Shown piece by piece: positions 1 through 12,799 of a stretch of 64,000 bases of DNA; position 1 is the first letter of the stretch, and each line of letters opens with the position of its first letter. The stretch comes from Triglochin maritima. Its lineage: Eukaryota > Streptophyta > Magnoliopsida > Alismatales > Juncaginaceae. Where the stretch lies: assembly GCA_963682175.1 (NCBI GenBank), contig OY821781.1:38391254-38455253 (forward strand), written 5' to 3'. Under the pieces are notes generated by a model. It worked only from the letters and a program-made list of their open reading frames with translations, was not told the origin of the DNA and searched no databases. A program made the position numbers and the translations under genes.

Positions 1-2000
1 TAATTACTTTGTTGAATAGGTTACATGAATTTTAGTTTCACAATTGTTTTACTTTCCTTAGTGTTACTTTCATATTTAAGTTTCAAAAACAATTAGTAAT
101 GCGTGGAGAATTCAATTAAGGATTGTCTTTTTTATACAAAAGAATTAGTGAGCCGGATCGAGTTTGATTCATCGAAACCTAATTACATGTATTGAAGTGT
201 TTCTGTTTAAATCTTTACTTCAGATATATTTAGGAATCAGGAAAAAATAATTTCTAAATCACTCTTCTAAACAAGTCATTAGTTCAATTTTTTTCTTGGA
301 AAGCAAAAGTACAGAGCAACATGTCAAGTGAATTTGGCGGTTGGAAATGAAATTCAAATGTAATGATAATCTAATCTGGGAATAATGTCTCCTTCCACCT
401 TTGGACTATTTTCATGACCAAAAATTCAACAAGCATAATTGAAGTGGAAATTGGTTTCAAAAGACAAGACCAAGAATTTTGGGGTCTCCAAAAGAGAGAC
501 AAGAAAGTATTTGCTTTTACACTATGAATTCTTAAACATACCAATTGTAATTTTGAATAACCATAATTTAAATTGCATCCCCTCAACACCAAAAACGTTC
601 TTTATTCCGCTCTTAGGAAAATTAGACGCAAACGCAAATATAGGTGTACCGACTTTATCTGTTCTGTTGACACCCCTAGAATTATATTGAGACCGATATT
701 ATGTTATGTTTAATGCCTCTAGGTTTCATAAGCAAGATTCTGGGATGTTTACTTAAAGTTTTGCAACAACAACGACGACAACAAAAAAAAAGTTTGAAAT
801 TCTAAACTAGTTTGTATAGCTTTTGCATTTGAAATAACTATACTCTTTAAGTTCCTAAACTCCACAAACCAAAGCCTCAAATGTCCACATCCTCTCCTGC
901 CCTGAGTCATACTTCATTCCAAACTCACACTTCAATCAGTTTCCCAATTCTGCCAAGGAAAACACACTTTTAAAAAAATCAAAATAAATTATTTTAAGGT
1001 TTACATGATTTTTTTTGGTAGTCAAGTGGTCAAACCCAGCAACCTGGTTATAAGAATGTTGGTTCATTATTACACATAATAGAGGATCACATGAGTAAGT
1101 CCAACTCAGGAATAAATCCAAATTTTATTTTTTGTAGCCTTGGCATGCACTTAAAGAGCTCAAGTTGGCCCCCTTCTTTCCTATATGTATACCAAAAAAG
1201 TAAAGATAAAATTAGGTGCAAAAAGCAAAAATAATGGTCAAAAGTCTTTATTATAGATTTTTATGATCTATCTTAATGTATTTGGATACATTTTTGAACC
1301 TTTGATTTCGAAAATACATTTTTGAAAAGAAAAAAAAGTAGTACCTAAATACCTAGATGTGAAAATTCTCCAGAAACACATCATTTTGGGCTACCAAGGT
1401 TGTCCTTAACTAAATTAAAATGTGATTTTCTTCATTAAGACCTAACAATTGAATTTTTGCAAATTGAAACCTTGGATGTCCACATCCTCCATAACTGTAT
1501 GGTTCCCTACCCTCCAAACCATCATCCCAACTCCATTCCTTAAAATTACAATTCGATCAATCGACTATTCAAATGATTTTTGTTGGTTACATATTAACCA
1601 TCCGTTGGTTTACAAACCATACTGATGGAGTGAGCTTTTGTTGGAGATTCCTGCTTCTGTGGTCATGTTTCCATTTCAATTATGGACTATAAATCCATGC
1701 TTATAATATAATCTCTACTTCGTTTTTTTTAGCCCAAGGTTGTTTTGAGCAATGCAAGTTTCTTTAATTTTACCGAGTCGCACCAATGCCTCCGCCGACA
1801 CGTTAGTTGGTATTTGGGATCACACTAGAGCATTTTGAGGTACATATAAGAGATTAACTCAGTAGATAGATTTTTAGTCTTCAATTGTTCTGGACTCTAG
1901 ACCACGAACCAACACCCAGAATCTCAGCATTTAAGTTAAATGTGGAATTTAAAATAAAAAATACAAAATACTTTCAGAAAAAGAAAAACCATTACTTCAA
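1..2000. other. Intergenic AT-rich DNA, no gene seen
   Basis: No reading frame here looks like a protein family, and no mobile-element ends or long repeats were recognised. The short open frames have no recognisable domain. The segment is taken as intergenic sequence upstream of the WRKY gene. Confidence 0.6.
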
Positions 2001-2014
2001 AAATTACAAACAAA

Positions 2015-2241
2015 TTGACCTTAGCTTAGCTGGTCAAGCCCAGAAACTTTTTTGTTGAATAATCTTGATCCATCCATCCAACAAGAGCAGGTCAGCTAAA
2101 TTCCTGTCAGTCCCCATGAAGACCAATTCAAACACAAGAAAAAACAGAAATGAACATCAAAAGTCCACTCTCCACCACAATTATCTCTGCATCTCTTTCA
2201 GTGGTCAACACTAATCAAGTTAATTTCAAAAACCATATAAA
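2015..2241 (+). promoter_or_regulatory. Putative WRKY gene promoter with W-boxes and TATA box
   Basis: Three W-box cores lie within 430 bp upstream of the WRKY start codon: TTGACC at 2015-2020, and its complement GGTCAA at 2032-2037 and 2203-2208. A TATAAA sits at 2236-2241, about 200 bp before the ATG, which is a plausible spacing. W-boxes bind WRKY proteins, and many WRKY promoters carry them and are auto- or cross-regulated. Such regulation is inference here, since the motifs are short and the sequence is AT-rich. Confidence 0.4.
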
Positions 2242-2441
2242 CCAACTCAATATTTTTTCTCTCATCACTCCATATACCCATTTCCATATTTGTTTATCTT
2301 CCTCATTTCCTTCACTCAACTCCACCATTAACTACAAAATGTGTTACTAAACACACTCCTCATGCCTTCCAACTTGCAGTAAAAAAAAAACCAATTTTCC
2401 TGTTTTATTTTTTTTACAATTGTGCCTTGGTGGGGAAAAAT

Positions 2442-3713
2442 ATGGATTGGAATTCGCTGATCGGTGAGCTGAAAAATGGTATCGATATTGCGAGCCAACT
2501 CGAGAGGCGACTCGACCATCTCCACCCAGAATTCCCACTAGTGCAAAGCATGATTAATTCCATGGAGAAATCCATGTCAATTGCAATGTCAAGTGAGTCA
2601 TATGGACAGTACCATGAGACCGAAAAATATGGTGCCGGTAAGAGCCCAAGAAGTGAGCAGTCCGGGCAAGTGCTTAGGGAGGTGAAAAGCCGAGAAAAAA
2701 CAAAGAAAAGGTACATTATTTTCCAATGTGAGACTATTTTCTACTGAAAAGTTGGTCTTACATGATTTTCAGCAGGAAAGTTCTGTCGAAGTTTACTACA
2801 GAAATACAAGTCGCTTCAGGACCGTTACTCGATTGCCCGATAGAGGACAGGCATAGCTGGAGGAAGTATGGCCAAAAAGAGATTCTCTATGCCAAATATC
2901 CAAGGTTAGCCTGAATTAAAGCAATTTTGCTAAGCCAACTGAATTTTGATAAGAAAGCCTTTGCTTACTCATAGATTTGAGTTGTAACACTTAAATTAAT
3001 TTAACAAACATCCCCATAAGGATAACTTTGCTTCGAAACGGAACAATTTCAATCGAGAAGACAAAATCTTAAGAAGTAATTGTATCATGAATAAAACAGT
3101 ATCAATGCCCAAAGGTAAAAAATTCATGAAGTGTTAGTGATAATTTTAAATTATCAAATTATGTTCATAGTTCAGGAGTGCAAACCGTAACGTACTTCTT
3201 TGTTATGACTCCAGAGCCTACTTCAGGTGCAAACATCAGATTACACAGGGTTGTTTGGCCTTAAAACAAGTGCAAAGATCAGACGAGAATCCATCGATTT
3301 GCAACATAACGTATTACGGGGAGCATACCTGCAAAACAGCATCTGCTATCCCAATTAAGGAAAATTCAATGCTCGCAGATGACCAAAAAAATTTAGTTGA
3401 CAATACATGTGGTCTTAGACTTGAGACAGAAGACTTGGGGCAGCAAATGAATGCAACAACGGTTGACATACCGTCAAACGACAATGTTTTCTGGCTCGAA
3501 AACAATGGTTTCTATGGCAACTTATCTGAATGTAGCTACTTCCGGATGTCATCATTCGATATTGGTAAATCTTTGCTCCCCGAGGCATTGGATTCTGACC
3601 TGTTTGAGATTTACTCGGCTGGTACTTCCACTACCAGTTCTCCGTTGGCTGACCGGAAGCCTCAACTCGAAACTTTGGAGTTTAAGCAAGACTTTAATTT
3701 AACTAACAAGTAA
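2442..3713 (+). CDS. Group III WRKY transcription factor (3 exons, 299 aa)
   Basis: A DNA-binding transcription factor of the plant WRKY family, expected to act in the nucleus on W-box promoters, typically in defence or senescence signalling. Exons by GT-AG junctions and frame are 2442-2710, 2773-2904 and 3215-3713, giving exactly 300 codons with the stop. The N-terminus (about residues 1-55) is a hydrophobic, leucine-rich helical segment typical of group III. A basic KTKK stretch precedes the WRKY domain. WRKYGQKE is at residues 119-126, split from the zinc finger by the conserved intron after the PR codon. The zinc ligands C139, C147, H171 and C173 give C-X7-C-X23-H-X-C, the group III signature. 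The acidic, Ser/Thr-rich C-terminus resembles the WRKY30/41/53 branch. ATG 2442 was chosen because it begins the family-like MDWNSL N-terminus; the frame is open a little further upstream but has no ATG. The subgroup is firm; the exact orthologue is not. Confidence 0.93.
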
Positions 3714-5578
3714 CAATTACTTTAGATGACCATTTTCTAAGTAGTAATTCAGTAATCAGCAGATGGCATGCATGGACTTAAACAAGAAAGCTTCCAACAG
3801 CGGTCGAGCTGAATATTATTTTGCAAGTAGGAAATTGTTGAATTTTCGCGGTAGTTTTTGCAGTGTATTCTTGTTCTTAGTTCTGAAGATCAATAATATC
3901 TAATTAAGGTTTTTGACGTTTAATAAAGATTGAAAAATTCAAAGCAGTGATGTATAACTTTAGGAAATCAAATAAAAATATAAAGAAATATGATTTACAT
4001 ATATCATAAACATAAAAGTTCTGGACGTTAATTGTTGTCAGAAATAACATGATATGTTACAGAAAGTCTTTTCATTCGTACACCACTGTCTAAAGCTAAG
4101 GTGATTAGCTTGTTTCAAATATACAACATGGATTTTGACAATTAAATGAATATTAATTAACTATATTCAACAAGTGGTTTGATTCTTTGATGACCTTAAA
4201 AATCAACAAAGCTTCTTTCCGAATGCAAAGTCATGGACGCAAGCCTTCTTTTGAACCTTCATGAAATCTTTACCAAATCTAAATAACGTCTTTAGGATGA
4301 AAGATAACATAATAATAACGAGTATTACGCCTTTTCTCAGCCAAATTTCAAATGACAAAAAAGTCTGTAGAAAGCTCATGAAAGCTTTAACATGAAAAAC
4401 TTTACACAATACCCCATTTTTCCACAATTAGATAATAGTCTTACATCGAATAATTAAAAGACTTTTTACTGGTTTGTAAGACGTTAAGTCCCCACACTCA
4501 TCGCTAATTGATTTATACTTGAATACTCACACTTCACTATCCATCAATTTTTTGCATATTTTTCTTTAATTCCAAATAAAAGTAAAAAAAGTGCATTCCA
4601 TATGTCTATTCGACCTCTCAAAGTCCATTCCATATGGAATTAAAGATTAAACTATTGATTGATTTTCAAATTACAATAGACTAAATCAAAATGGCTCCTT
4701 AATTGTTTGTAAAATTACGTGTGGCGAAGTTATATCTGGTCATTTTGCATTTCAGGTCATGAATCATTTGCAAACAACATCTTCGTTAATTTAAGAGTGT
4801 GGTTGCATATATTTGACTTCTTCTTATCCTTAGAGTTTCTTTTGAGTAATTTCAGGTAACGTTGACTTAGCAATTAATTACATGCAAATTATCCCTCTTA
4901 TGGGCCAAATTTCACCCAAGATCACAATCAAACCTACATTAATTGCAAAAATCGAGTAGTGTACACATTATCTCTCTTTTTGCCCAAATTGAAACAAACC
5001 CTAGTCAAATTTCGAATAACAACAAGCAAAGAAATGAAGCTATAGGCCTCTAGGGTAGGTATCTTAAAAGCTCATTTAACTTGGGATAAATGTGCAAATT
5101 AACAATTTTTTACCCAAATTTGGTACAGATGTCAAGAAAGTTTTAGTAACAATAAACTAAAATAGTTGACTTCGAGGGTCAAAATCACGTCTCCATTACC
5201 ACAAAATCCACAAATGGGTGTGGATTTGCCGAATCTGATGCGAGTTGTGTCGGGCGATATATAATTGTTGCGATTCGAAGGCGATATTATACACGCATGC
5301 GCTCATACTTTATTTTATTACGAAGATTAATTCAATCAACCGATAAAAAAAAATACAATTTTCTCAAACCACTATCCCATTTGCATGAACGTGAAGACCA
5401 CGATCGAAGTCCATATAAACAAAATAAATAATGCACAATCGGAATCTTACAATCATCACCGGAATATTCCAAAATTAAACCTAACATACAATCCATAGTC
5501 AACCCTTTTCTAGACAAAAGCACACAATTCTTAAAGATCGTTACATTATCAACGATCATTTCCAATGTGAGACTATTC
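3714..5578. other. Intergenic DNA between WRKY gene and small conserved gene
   Basis: AT-rich sequence that includes the likely 3' UTR of the WRKY gene (roughly the first 250 bp) and, on the other strand, that of the 139-residue gene. No coding similarity, transposon terminus or RNA gene was recognised. Confidence 0.55.
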
Positions 5579-5998
5579 TCAACAGAACAATTGAACCCGC
5601 CCCACGAACCTGTCTGAGGAAGTCCTCCTCACTCCCCTCTTCCTCCGACCTGTCTCCTCCGGTATAACCTTGACCGACTCGCTCTCTTCAACACTCTTAG
5701 CATCCCTTGTTACGTTCTTTTTCGAGAAAACCGACCAAATTGCCCTTCCGATGAACCTACCTTTCTTCTTACGATTGTCTCCGGCTAGTGGAAGACCATA
5801 CTTGGGGTCTAAGGTAGTGTCACGACGAGACATGAAGGTGTGAAGTTGATTGTTGAAAGATTTGAGCTCATACGAGTCGTAAAGAGAGCTATCACAATCC
5901 CATACCGATGAGAGAGATTTGTGGTGAGGTCTAGGGAGGTGTTTGGCTTTGGCGACATGAAGAGGAGAGGAGGGGGAAGGTGATGGTGAATTGGTCAT
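5579..5998 (-). CDS. Conserved plant protein of unknown function (139 aa, single exon)
   Basis: A short intronless gene. The protein starts MTNSPSPSPSS and carries SSVWDCDSSLYDSYELKSF near residues 30-48. From memory, this motif marks a small family of uncharacterised plant proteins (core W-D-C-x-S-S-L-Y-D-S-Y-E-L). The C-terminal half is strongly basic (RKKKGRF, RRKRGVRR) with a short acidic stretch (VEESESVKV). No signal peptide, membrane segment or catalytic motif is visible. The stop is TGA at 5579-5581 and the start ATG at 5996-5998; no earlier in-frame ATG fits. It stands alone between the WRKY gene and the Copia element. No function is proposed. The conserved motif and sensible composition make it a real gene rather than a chance frame. 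Confidence 0.75.
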   Translation of the reverse strand: MTNSPSPSPSSPLHVAKAKHLPRPHHKSLSSVWDCDSSLYDSYELKSFNNQLHTFMSRRDTTLDPKYGLPLAGDNRKKKGRFIGRAIWSVFSKKNVTRDAKSVEESESVKVIPEETGRRKRGVRRTSSDRFVGRVQLFC

Positions 5999-7923
5999 GG
6001 TGGTGTTTAGGTTTTAGGGTTGGAATATTTTGTATTAATTAAAAGGTGGTTAGGGAAGAACTTTTGCTTGTAAATATTGGTGAATAGATGAAGAGAGGTG
6101 GTGGAGATAGTTTTGTAGAATGAGTTGACTTCTTAAGGTTAATTTTCTTAGTCTTTTTAGAAAGAATCATTATATCTTTCACAAACGAAGAGATATAACT
6201 AATATTTAATAAAGGTAATTCTTTTTGTTAAAACCTTATAATTAAATCGATAACATTGTTATTTAACCATCTTGAATATCAGAATTGTAATTTTTTTCAA
6301 CTATATATATGTATATGTGTGTGTGTCTGTTTCCTTGAGGTGTAGAAGTTATTTTCATCGATGGTTTAATTATTAAGGGCGTTGGTACATCATATCACTA
6401 TAAACTAGAAAACAAAATTTTAAAGAAAAAACGAATTATATCATCTAGATTACAAAAATAAGTAAATAAATATTTAGACGAACTATAATTTATTAGTTTG
6501 GTTTGACCAAGATTTGAGTAGGAGAATGTGCATAAGCACACCACTTGCCACTTGGGATAGTATATGAGAATACACTATTTATGTAATGGAAATAATTTAG
6601 TAAAGCTTCAATTCTAATCAAATGGCAGTAGGCTTAACTTGCTTGCTCCTCATCCTGGAAACGTGTAGACCACAATTAATGAATGTCGATCTAAGAAATG
6701 TTATGCGCACTAAGATGTAATTAAGGTAGAGCAAGACCAAGTATTAGAATATGAATTTGCTGGTCAAGAGCTACATCCGCTAGATATTATCACAGGTGTT
6801 AAATATGAGAAATTTCCAAATCGAGAATTAACTATTTCTACACCATTTAGTTCATGAAAACATTAACTTCATGACAAATTGATATTTCTAATTTACAAAG
6901 TTGTATTGGTACTTGCTGGAAATACTTAAGATCTTAAATCATGTTTGTCCAACGATTCTTGATCTAAATCCGCTCTTTGGTTTGAGAAAATATAAAATCT
7001 TACATGTTGCTTTTGTTTTAAACACTCTTTGATGTTTTGGTAAGGTTTTAAAAGACAAAGCTGACTCAAACTTATGAAATCCAGATTTGTGTTCCCTAAA
7101 TCCATTCCAAAATAGATTCTTGATCTCAAAAGAAGGACTTGTACTGAATTTTGTATTTTGAATCAAAAGCATCATCCATTGTCTTTCCAAAGGTATGGAT
7201 TTGCGTGAAAAATAAGGAAACTATGGTACCTAGATTTTCCAAATGAGTTTTCAATGATTAGTTTACAGGAAAATTTAGAAGATCTGAAATGAAATTCCAC
7301 GAGTTTCAGGATTTTAAAATTTTATATTCGAGATGAGTTTTTCCACTTCCATTCATAAACAAAAGAAGTCTATTTCTGTGCAGTTTACCTAAAAATGTTT
7401 TTTTCTTCTAATAATATCCAAACATCAATTATTTCATTAACTTTATCGAAAGATACATTTTCCTACCAATCATCAAATTTTGAGTTCCAAGAAGTAAAGT
7501 TCCAAGAATACAAACTAGAAGTACTGAACTTCTTAATCTTACCTCATTGTCATACTAATTTGAGTATAGCAGAGGATTCTTTTGAACCAATAACACCATA
7601 AGCAACAATATTTTACCTATCTCGGGTCAAAAACTCAAGTCAAACCTACTTGACGAGCAAACAAAATTGGATATTGTCAACCAAGATAACTCAACTCGTC
7701 TCATTTACACCCCTTTATCGGATCAAATCCGCCTTTTTCCATTATAAATGAGTTAGATTTACTAACTTTGAAGAAAAGAAGATTACATTCTTTAACATGA
7801 GTATGCACATAATTTCCCAATCCTACAACCAAAACTTACATTCTATCTACACAAACAAAAATAACACAATCCAAACTCAAAGACATTGATCGATATATCA
7901 ATTAATCAACCACATCATTGCTG
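5999..7923. other. Intergenic DNA; includes former 3' flank of the GAT1-like gene
   Basis: No gene recognised. A short TA/TG-rich run occurs at about 6301-6328. The last bases before the Copia element (about 7895-7928) continue, on the minus strand, the reading frame of the GAT1-like gene and contain its ancestral last codons (F-S-N-D-V-V-D then TAA). The DNA just before them is therefore the ancestral 3' UTR of that gene, now separated from it by 4.9 kb. Confidence 0.6.
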
Positions 7924-7928
7924 AAAAG

Positions 7929-8134
7929 TGTTGAAATATGCAAACGCACCTCTTCACCAACATGCAACGCACCTCCTCGTCAACCATCGCGTCTTCTCAC
8001 CAAAGGATGCATCTCTTCACTCAACATTAACTTCAAACGGTCACCCAACTTAGTGATGTATATATATACAAACTCATGTAAAACTCAGAACAATATATAG
8101 AAATCAACCTCTTTCTCCCTAATTCCGTTTAATA
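7929..8134 (+). repeat. 5' LTR of Copia element 1
   Basis: 206-bp direct repeat beginning TGTTGAAATATG and ending TTTAATA. It matches 12594-12799 except for one base. A TA-rich core (TGTATATATATACA) probably contains the promoter. Confidence 0.95.
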
Positions 8135-8147
8135 TGGTATCAGAGCA
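8135..8147 (+). promoter_or_regulatory. Primer-binding site of Copia element 1
   Basis: TGGTATCAGAGCA immediately follows the 5' LTR and is complementary to the 3' end of plant initiator tRNA-Met, the usual minus-strand primer of Copia and Gypsy elements. Confidence 0.9.
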
Positions 8148-8316
8148 AGTGTTCCATCACTGGTGAATCTCAGAGTGCCCCCACTCATCATCGATCCACC
8201 TCAGAAAAAAACCAAAACCAAAAAAAATCCCACCACTCATCACCTTCGCCTTTCAAGGGGGTTGAAGGAGACAAAACAAACCTCGACATCCAAAACCCCT
8301 GAAGGAAAAATAAAAA

Positions 8317-11300
8317 ATGGCGGACTCAGAAACAAACGCTCCAAAACTGGTGTCACAGTTGCTCAACGGACAGAACTATCTGTCTTGGGCACGGGCTGTT
8401 ACACTAGCTCTCAGCGGGAAGGGAAAGCTGGGACACATCACCGGGACAGCAAAAAAACCAGAGGAGGATGCCACCGAAACAAAACAAGAAGAGTGGCAGG
8501 CGACATACCATCTTGTAATGACATGGATAATCAACTCCATGACATCCAAAATCGGGGCTATCTTCCTTTACAAAAATTCCGCAAAGGAGCTATGGGACGC
8601 CGTTCAAAGCATATACGGGAAAACCAACAACTTTGCTCACATTTTTAAACTAAAACACGATCTGTCACAGACAAAACAGCAAGGACAAACAATCACGGAG
8701 TATCTCGGGACACTGCAGCGTGGATGGGACGAGCTCGCCATCTACGAACCCACGACTGCTGACCCAAAAATCCTACTCGAACGAAAGGAGCGAGATCAAA
8801 TCTATCAGTTCCTCATCGGACTCGACGGCAGCTATGAAGCCATCCGAAGCCAAGTCTTGATGACCCCCACAGTCCCTGATCTCGCATCCATCATCACGAT
8901 GATCCAACGGGAGGAATCCCGTCGGACCACCGCTCAGATCGCAGACCGATCTTCAGAAAACCAGGCGTTCTTCGCCGGAAAACCCCAAAATCAGACAAGA
9001 AAATACGGAAATAAACCTCAGGAAACATGTGACAACTGTAAAAAGACCGGGCACAACAGGAACTCATGTTGGTTCCTACACCCTCATCTTCGACCAACAC
9101 GGGAAGGAGGTGATCATCGGAACAAAAAAAGGAACGGCGGACCAAAAGGAAACAGCGCGGCGGCAAACCCTAACGCAGAAGAGGAACAAAGAAAATGGGA
9201 AGGCGAATCGATTATTCGCTCGGATCCGCGAGGTTTTATAACCTCACGCGATTCGGTCGGATCCGGGTTCCCTTTAACCCGACCCGAAATAGGGATCCGA
9301 CCAGATGCTGCAACCGCCGGACCCGGATCCAGCTCCAGATCCGACCCGATTCCACTAGACCAACTGCTGGGCCAGCTCAGCGCATATTTGCAGTCCACCC
9401 CTCAGGGTTCAGGTAATTGCGCAGGTATATCCTCTTGTTCCAGAAATTACTCTGCCAACAAAACAGAAAAAAATCTTAGACATATAAATAATAATCAATG
9501 GATAATTGATTCCGGTGCTACTGATCATATGACCGGAAATTCTAGTCTAATAAGGAAAATAAAGAAACATGTGAACTCTCTTCATAATTTTGTGACTGTT
9601 GCAAATAATAATCAAGTAGAAATAAAAGGGATAGGAGAAACCACCATATTAGATCAAGTAAATAAAAATGTTTTATATGTACCTACTTTCACCTATAATC
9701 TTCTTTCAGTATCAAAAATCACACAAAATTTAAATTGTAATGTTATATTCACCCCTAATGATGTATTCTTTCAGGAGCGAACTACAGGGAAGACGATTGG
9801 TAAAGGGATTCATACCAATGGACTTTATGTTTTAGAGGCTCAAAACAGGAGTTTTCATACTACTAGTTTACCAAACCATATTCTATGGCACAAACGAATG
9901 GGACACCCATCTCCTTTGGTTTTAAAAACGTTATTTCCTTTTATTTCTTCTGATTATGCATGTGATGTTTGTCAGTATTCTAAACAAACTAGATTACCCT
10001 TTTTAACTCTAAAACCAAATCAAGTGTTCCTTTCGAAATAGTTCACTCCGATATTTGGGGACCCGCTCCTGTTGAGTCTTACAACAGTTTTAAATATTTT
10101 GTGCTATTTATCGATGATTTCTCACGAAATACTTGGACCTATCTTCTCAAAAACAAATCCGAAGTTTTTCAAGTTTTTTGCGATTTTACAATTTTTGTTG
10201 AAAACATGTATGATTTTAAAATTAAGACCTTAAGGACAGATAACGGGACCGAATACACCAGCCACAACTTTCAAAATTTTTTGAAAAATCGGGGAATATT
10301 ACACCAATTAACATGTATACACACCCCTGAACAAAATGGAGTCTCGGAACGGAAAAATCGCCATCTTCTAAATGTAACAAGGTCATTGCTCTTTCAAAAT
10401 CATGTTCCCAAACGATTTTGGTCTGACGCTATCTTAACTGCGACTTATCTAATAAATCGTCTTCCTAGTCCTACTCTTCAGAATAAACAACCACTTGAGA
10501 TACTCTTAGGACGAAAACTAACCCTAGATCATCTTAAAATCTTCGGGTGTGTATGCTTTGTTCATAAGAAACGCTTAGATAAATTTGATAGCAATGCTGT
10601 AAAATGCTTATTTCTTGGTTATTCTTTTCAAAAAAAGGGGTATAAATGCTTTGACCCTGAATCTTGTAAAATGTATATCTCCCGGGATGTAATATTTAGG
10701 GAAACTGAACCCTACTATAACCCTACAACACAATCTCGTCCAGACTCCTCACAAGTTCTACCTGAGTTCAACATCAAAGCACACGAGCAAGGAGAAGGAC
10801 AAGGAGAAGGACAAGGAGAAGGAGAAGGACAAGGAGAAGGAGAAGGAGAAGGACAAGGAGAAGGACACGAAGAAGGAGGAGGACAAGGAGAAACAAGAGC
10901 TCCAACCCCAAGGAGGTCTACCCGACCAAAACGCCCTCCCACTAGGTTTAATGATTTTATCACCTCTCAAGTAACTTATCCCATTCAGAACTACCTCACC
11001 TACAAACAAATACAACCAAACTATAGGGTTTTCCTAAACAAAATAAGCGAAACCCTAGAACCAAAAAACTACGAAGAAGCTAGTAGCAATCCTAAATGGC
11101 AAAAAGCAATGCGAGAAGAACTTAAAGCCCTAGAAACCAACAACACTTGGACTCTCATCCCTAGACCAAATAAAACAAAACCCGTTGGATGCAAATGGGT
11201 TTACAAAATAAAATATAATAGCGATGATACTATCGAAAGGTATAAAGTTCGCCTTGTAGCAAAAGGGTATACTCAAACCTATGGGCTTGACTACCTAGAA

Positions 11301-12599
11301 ACCTTCGCACCAGTAGCAAAAATGAATACTGTTCGGGTTCTTCTTTCCATAGCAGTTAACAAGGGATGGAAGCTTTATCAAATGGATGTCAGAAATGCTT
11401 TTCTTCAAGGCACCCTTGAAGAAGTATACATGGTACCCCCTCCGGGTTACAACACTTCTCCCAACCAGGTATGCAAACTCAACAAAGCCATCTATGGCCT
11501 AAAGCAATCACCCCGCGCATGGTATGCAAAACTTAGTCACTTTCTTCTTACTTATGGTTTCTTTAAATCCTCTGCTGACGCATCTATGTTCACTAGGCAT
11601 CATAAAGGAGAGATTGTCATAGTCTTGGTCTACGTAGATGACATCATCATTACTGGTGATAATAATGAACAAATTACTCAAGTTAAACACTATCTAAAAA
11701 CCAAATTTGATATAAAAGATCTAGGATTCCTAAAATATTTCTTAGGAATAGAAATTGCATACTAAAAAATGGGTCTATTTTTATCACAAAGAAAATATGC
11801 CCTAGACCTCTTAAAAGAAACAGGAAAACTTGGGGATAGACCAGCTAGTACACCCATTGAGGCAAATCTCAAAACCAGTCCAACCGACGGTGAACCTATT
11901 AGAGACATTCACCAATACCAAAGACTTGTAGGAAAACTTATATATTTAACCGTGACCAGACCCGACATTACCTTTGCTGTTAGTATAGTAAGTCAATTCA
12001 TGCATGCACCTCGAACATCACATTTAGATATTATTGATAGAATTCTGAGGTACATAAAACAAACACCAGGACAAGGGTTGCTAATGAAAAATAACAATTC
12101 TAACAACATCATTGGTTTTTCAGATGCTGATTGGGCAGGAAGCCATGATCGTAGGTCAACTACCGGTTTTTGCACATTTGTTGGTGGAAATCTTGTTACT
12201 TGGAGAAGTAAGAAACAAAAGGTGGTTGCTCGATCAAGTGCAGAAGCAGAATATCGAGCAATGGCGTCCACCACCAGTGAACTCATTTGGTTAAAGCAAC
12301 TTCTTCACGATATGGGTCAAACTCACACTAAAGCTATGAATATGTTTTGCGACAACAACGCCGCACGACACATTGCTTCCAACCCCGTGTTCCACGAAAG
12401 GACCAAACACATTGAAGTTGACTGTCACTTCATCCGTGAGAAGATTCAAGCTGGAGAAATAGAAGTTTCATACGTCCCCAGTAAAGAACAATTGGCGGAC
12501 GTCTTCACCAAAGCCCTAAGTAAACAACCGTTCGACACCATCATAATCAAGTTAGGCACCTACAATCTCTTCCAGGCCCAACTTGAGGGGGAGTGTTGA
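8317..12599 (+). pseudogene. Copia gag-pol polyprotein, broken by one frameshift and one stop
   Basis: Starts at ATG 8317 with a Copia-type gag, followed by a zinc knuckle C-x2-C-x4-H-x4-C (CDNCKKTGHNRNSC), a protease with D-S-G-A, and an integrase H-x-H / C-x2-C region with WHKRMGHPS. At about 10005-10020 the frame is lost, apparently by a one-base deletion in a short A-run, and the old frame stops at 10039-10041. Integrase (SDIWGP, TDNG, NGVSERKN), an E-G-Q-rich linker, reverse transcriptase (YVDD) and RNase H continue in the next frame. An in-frame TAA at 11763-11765 lies just after the RT palm region, then the frame stays open to a TGA inside the 3' LTR. No classic -1 slippery heptamer is visible at the frameshift, so mutation is likelier than programmed recoding. 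The element cannot make a full polyprotein. Confidence 0.93.
10786..10890 (+). repeat. GGACAAGGAGAA-type microsatellite in pol linker
   Basis: Repeats of GGA-CAA-GGA-GAA keep the frame open and encode a run of Gly, Glu and Gln between the integrase and reverse transcriptase domains. The linker region tolerates length change, so expansion here is probably neutral. Confidence 0.85.
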
Positions 12600-12799
12600 A
12601 ATATGCAAACACACCTCTTCACCAACATGCAACGCACCTCCTCGTCAACCATCGCGTCTTCTCACCAAAGGATGCATCTCTTCACTCAACATTAACTTCA
12701 AACGGTCACCCAACTTAGTGATGTATATATATACAAACTCATGTAAAACTCAGAACAATATATAGAAATCAACCTCTTTCTCCCTAATTCCGTTTAATA
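12594..12799 (+). repeat. 3' LTR of Copia element 1
   Basis: 206 bp, one mismatch to the 5' LTR. The gag-pol stop codon (12597-12599) lies within its first bases. On the minus strand its end now supplies the last codons and stop of the permease frame. Confidence 0.95.

Larger units (their letters stand above)
7929..12799 (+). mobile_element. Ty1/Copia LTR retrotransposon inserted in GAT1-like gene
   Basis: A complete Copia element with LTRs at 7929-8134 and 12594-12799 (206 bp each). They differ at one site in my alignment (G in the 5' copy and A in the 3' copy of CAAAC-G/A-CACC). A perfect 5-bp target duplication AAAAG flanks it (7924-7928 and 12800-12804). A primer-binding site TGGTATCAGAGC complementary to initiator methionine tRNA starts at 8135, right after the LTR. 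A polypurine tract TTGAGGGGGAG (12583-12593) abuts the 3' LTR. The domain order gag, protease, integrase, reverse transcriptase, RNase H defines Copia. It lies antisense to the permease gene. The near-identical LTRs imply a recent insertion. Confidence 0.97.

Noticed and set aside
4203..4427. 74-residue minus-strand frame
   Set aside because: No family resemblance and no supporting splice or promoter context in AT-rich DNA.
10000..10041. Programmed -1 frameshift in Copia gag-pol
   Set aside because: No X-XXY-YYZ heptamer fits the reading frame at the shift, and Copia elements normally use a single frame.
10715..11015. Minus-strand Pro/Ser- and Phe/Ser-rich frames
   Set aside because: Antisense shadows of the GGACAAGGAGAA microsatellite in the Copia linker.
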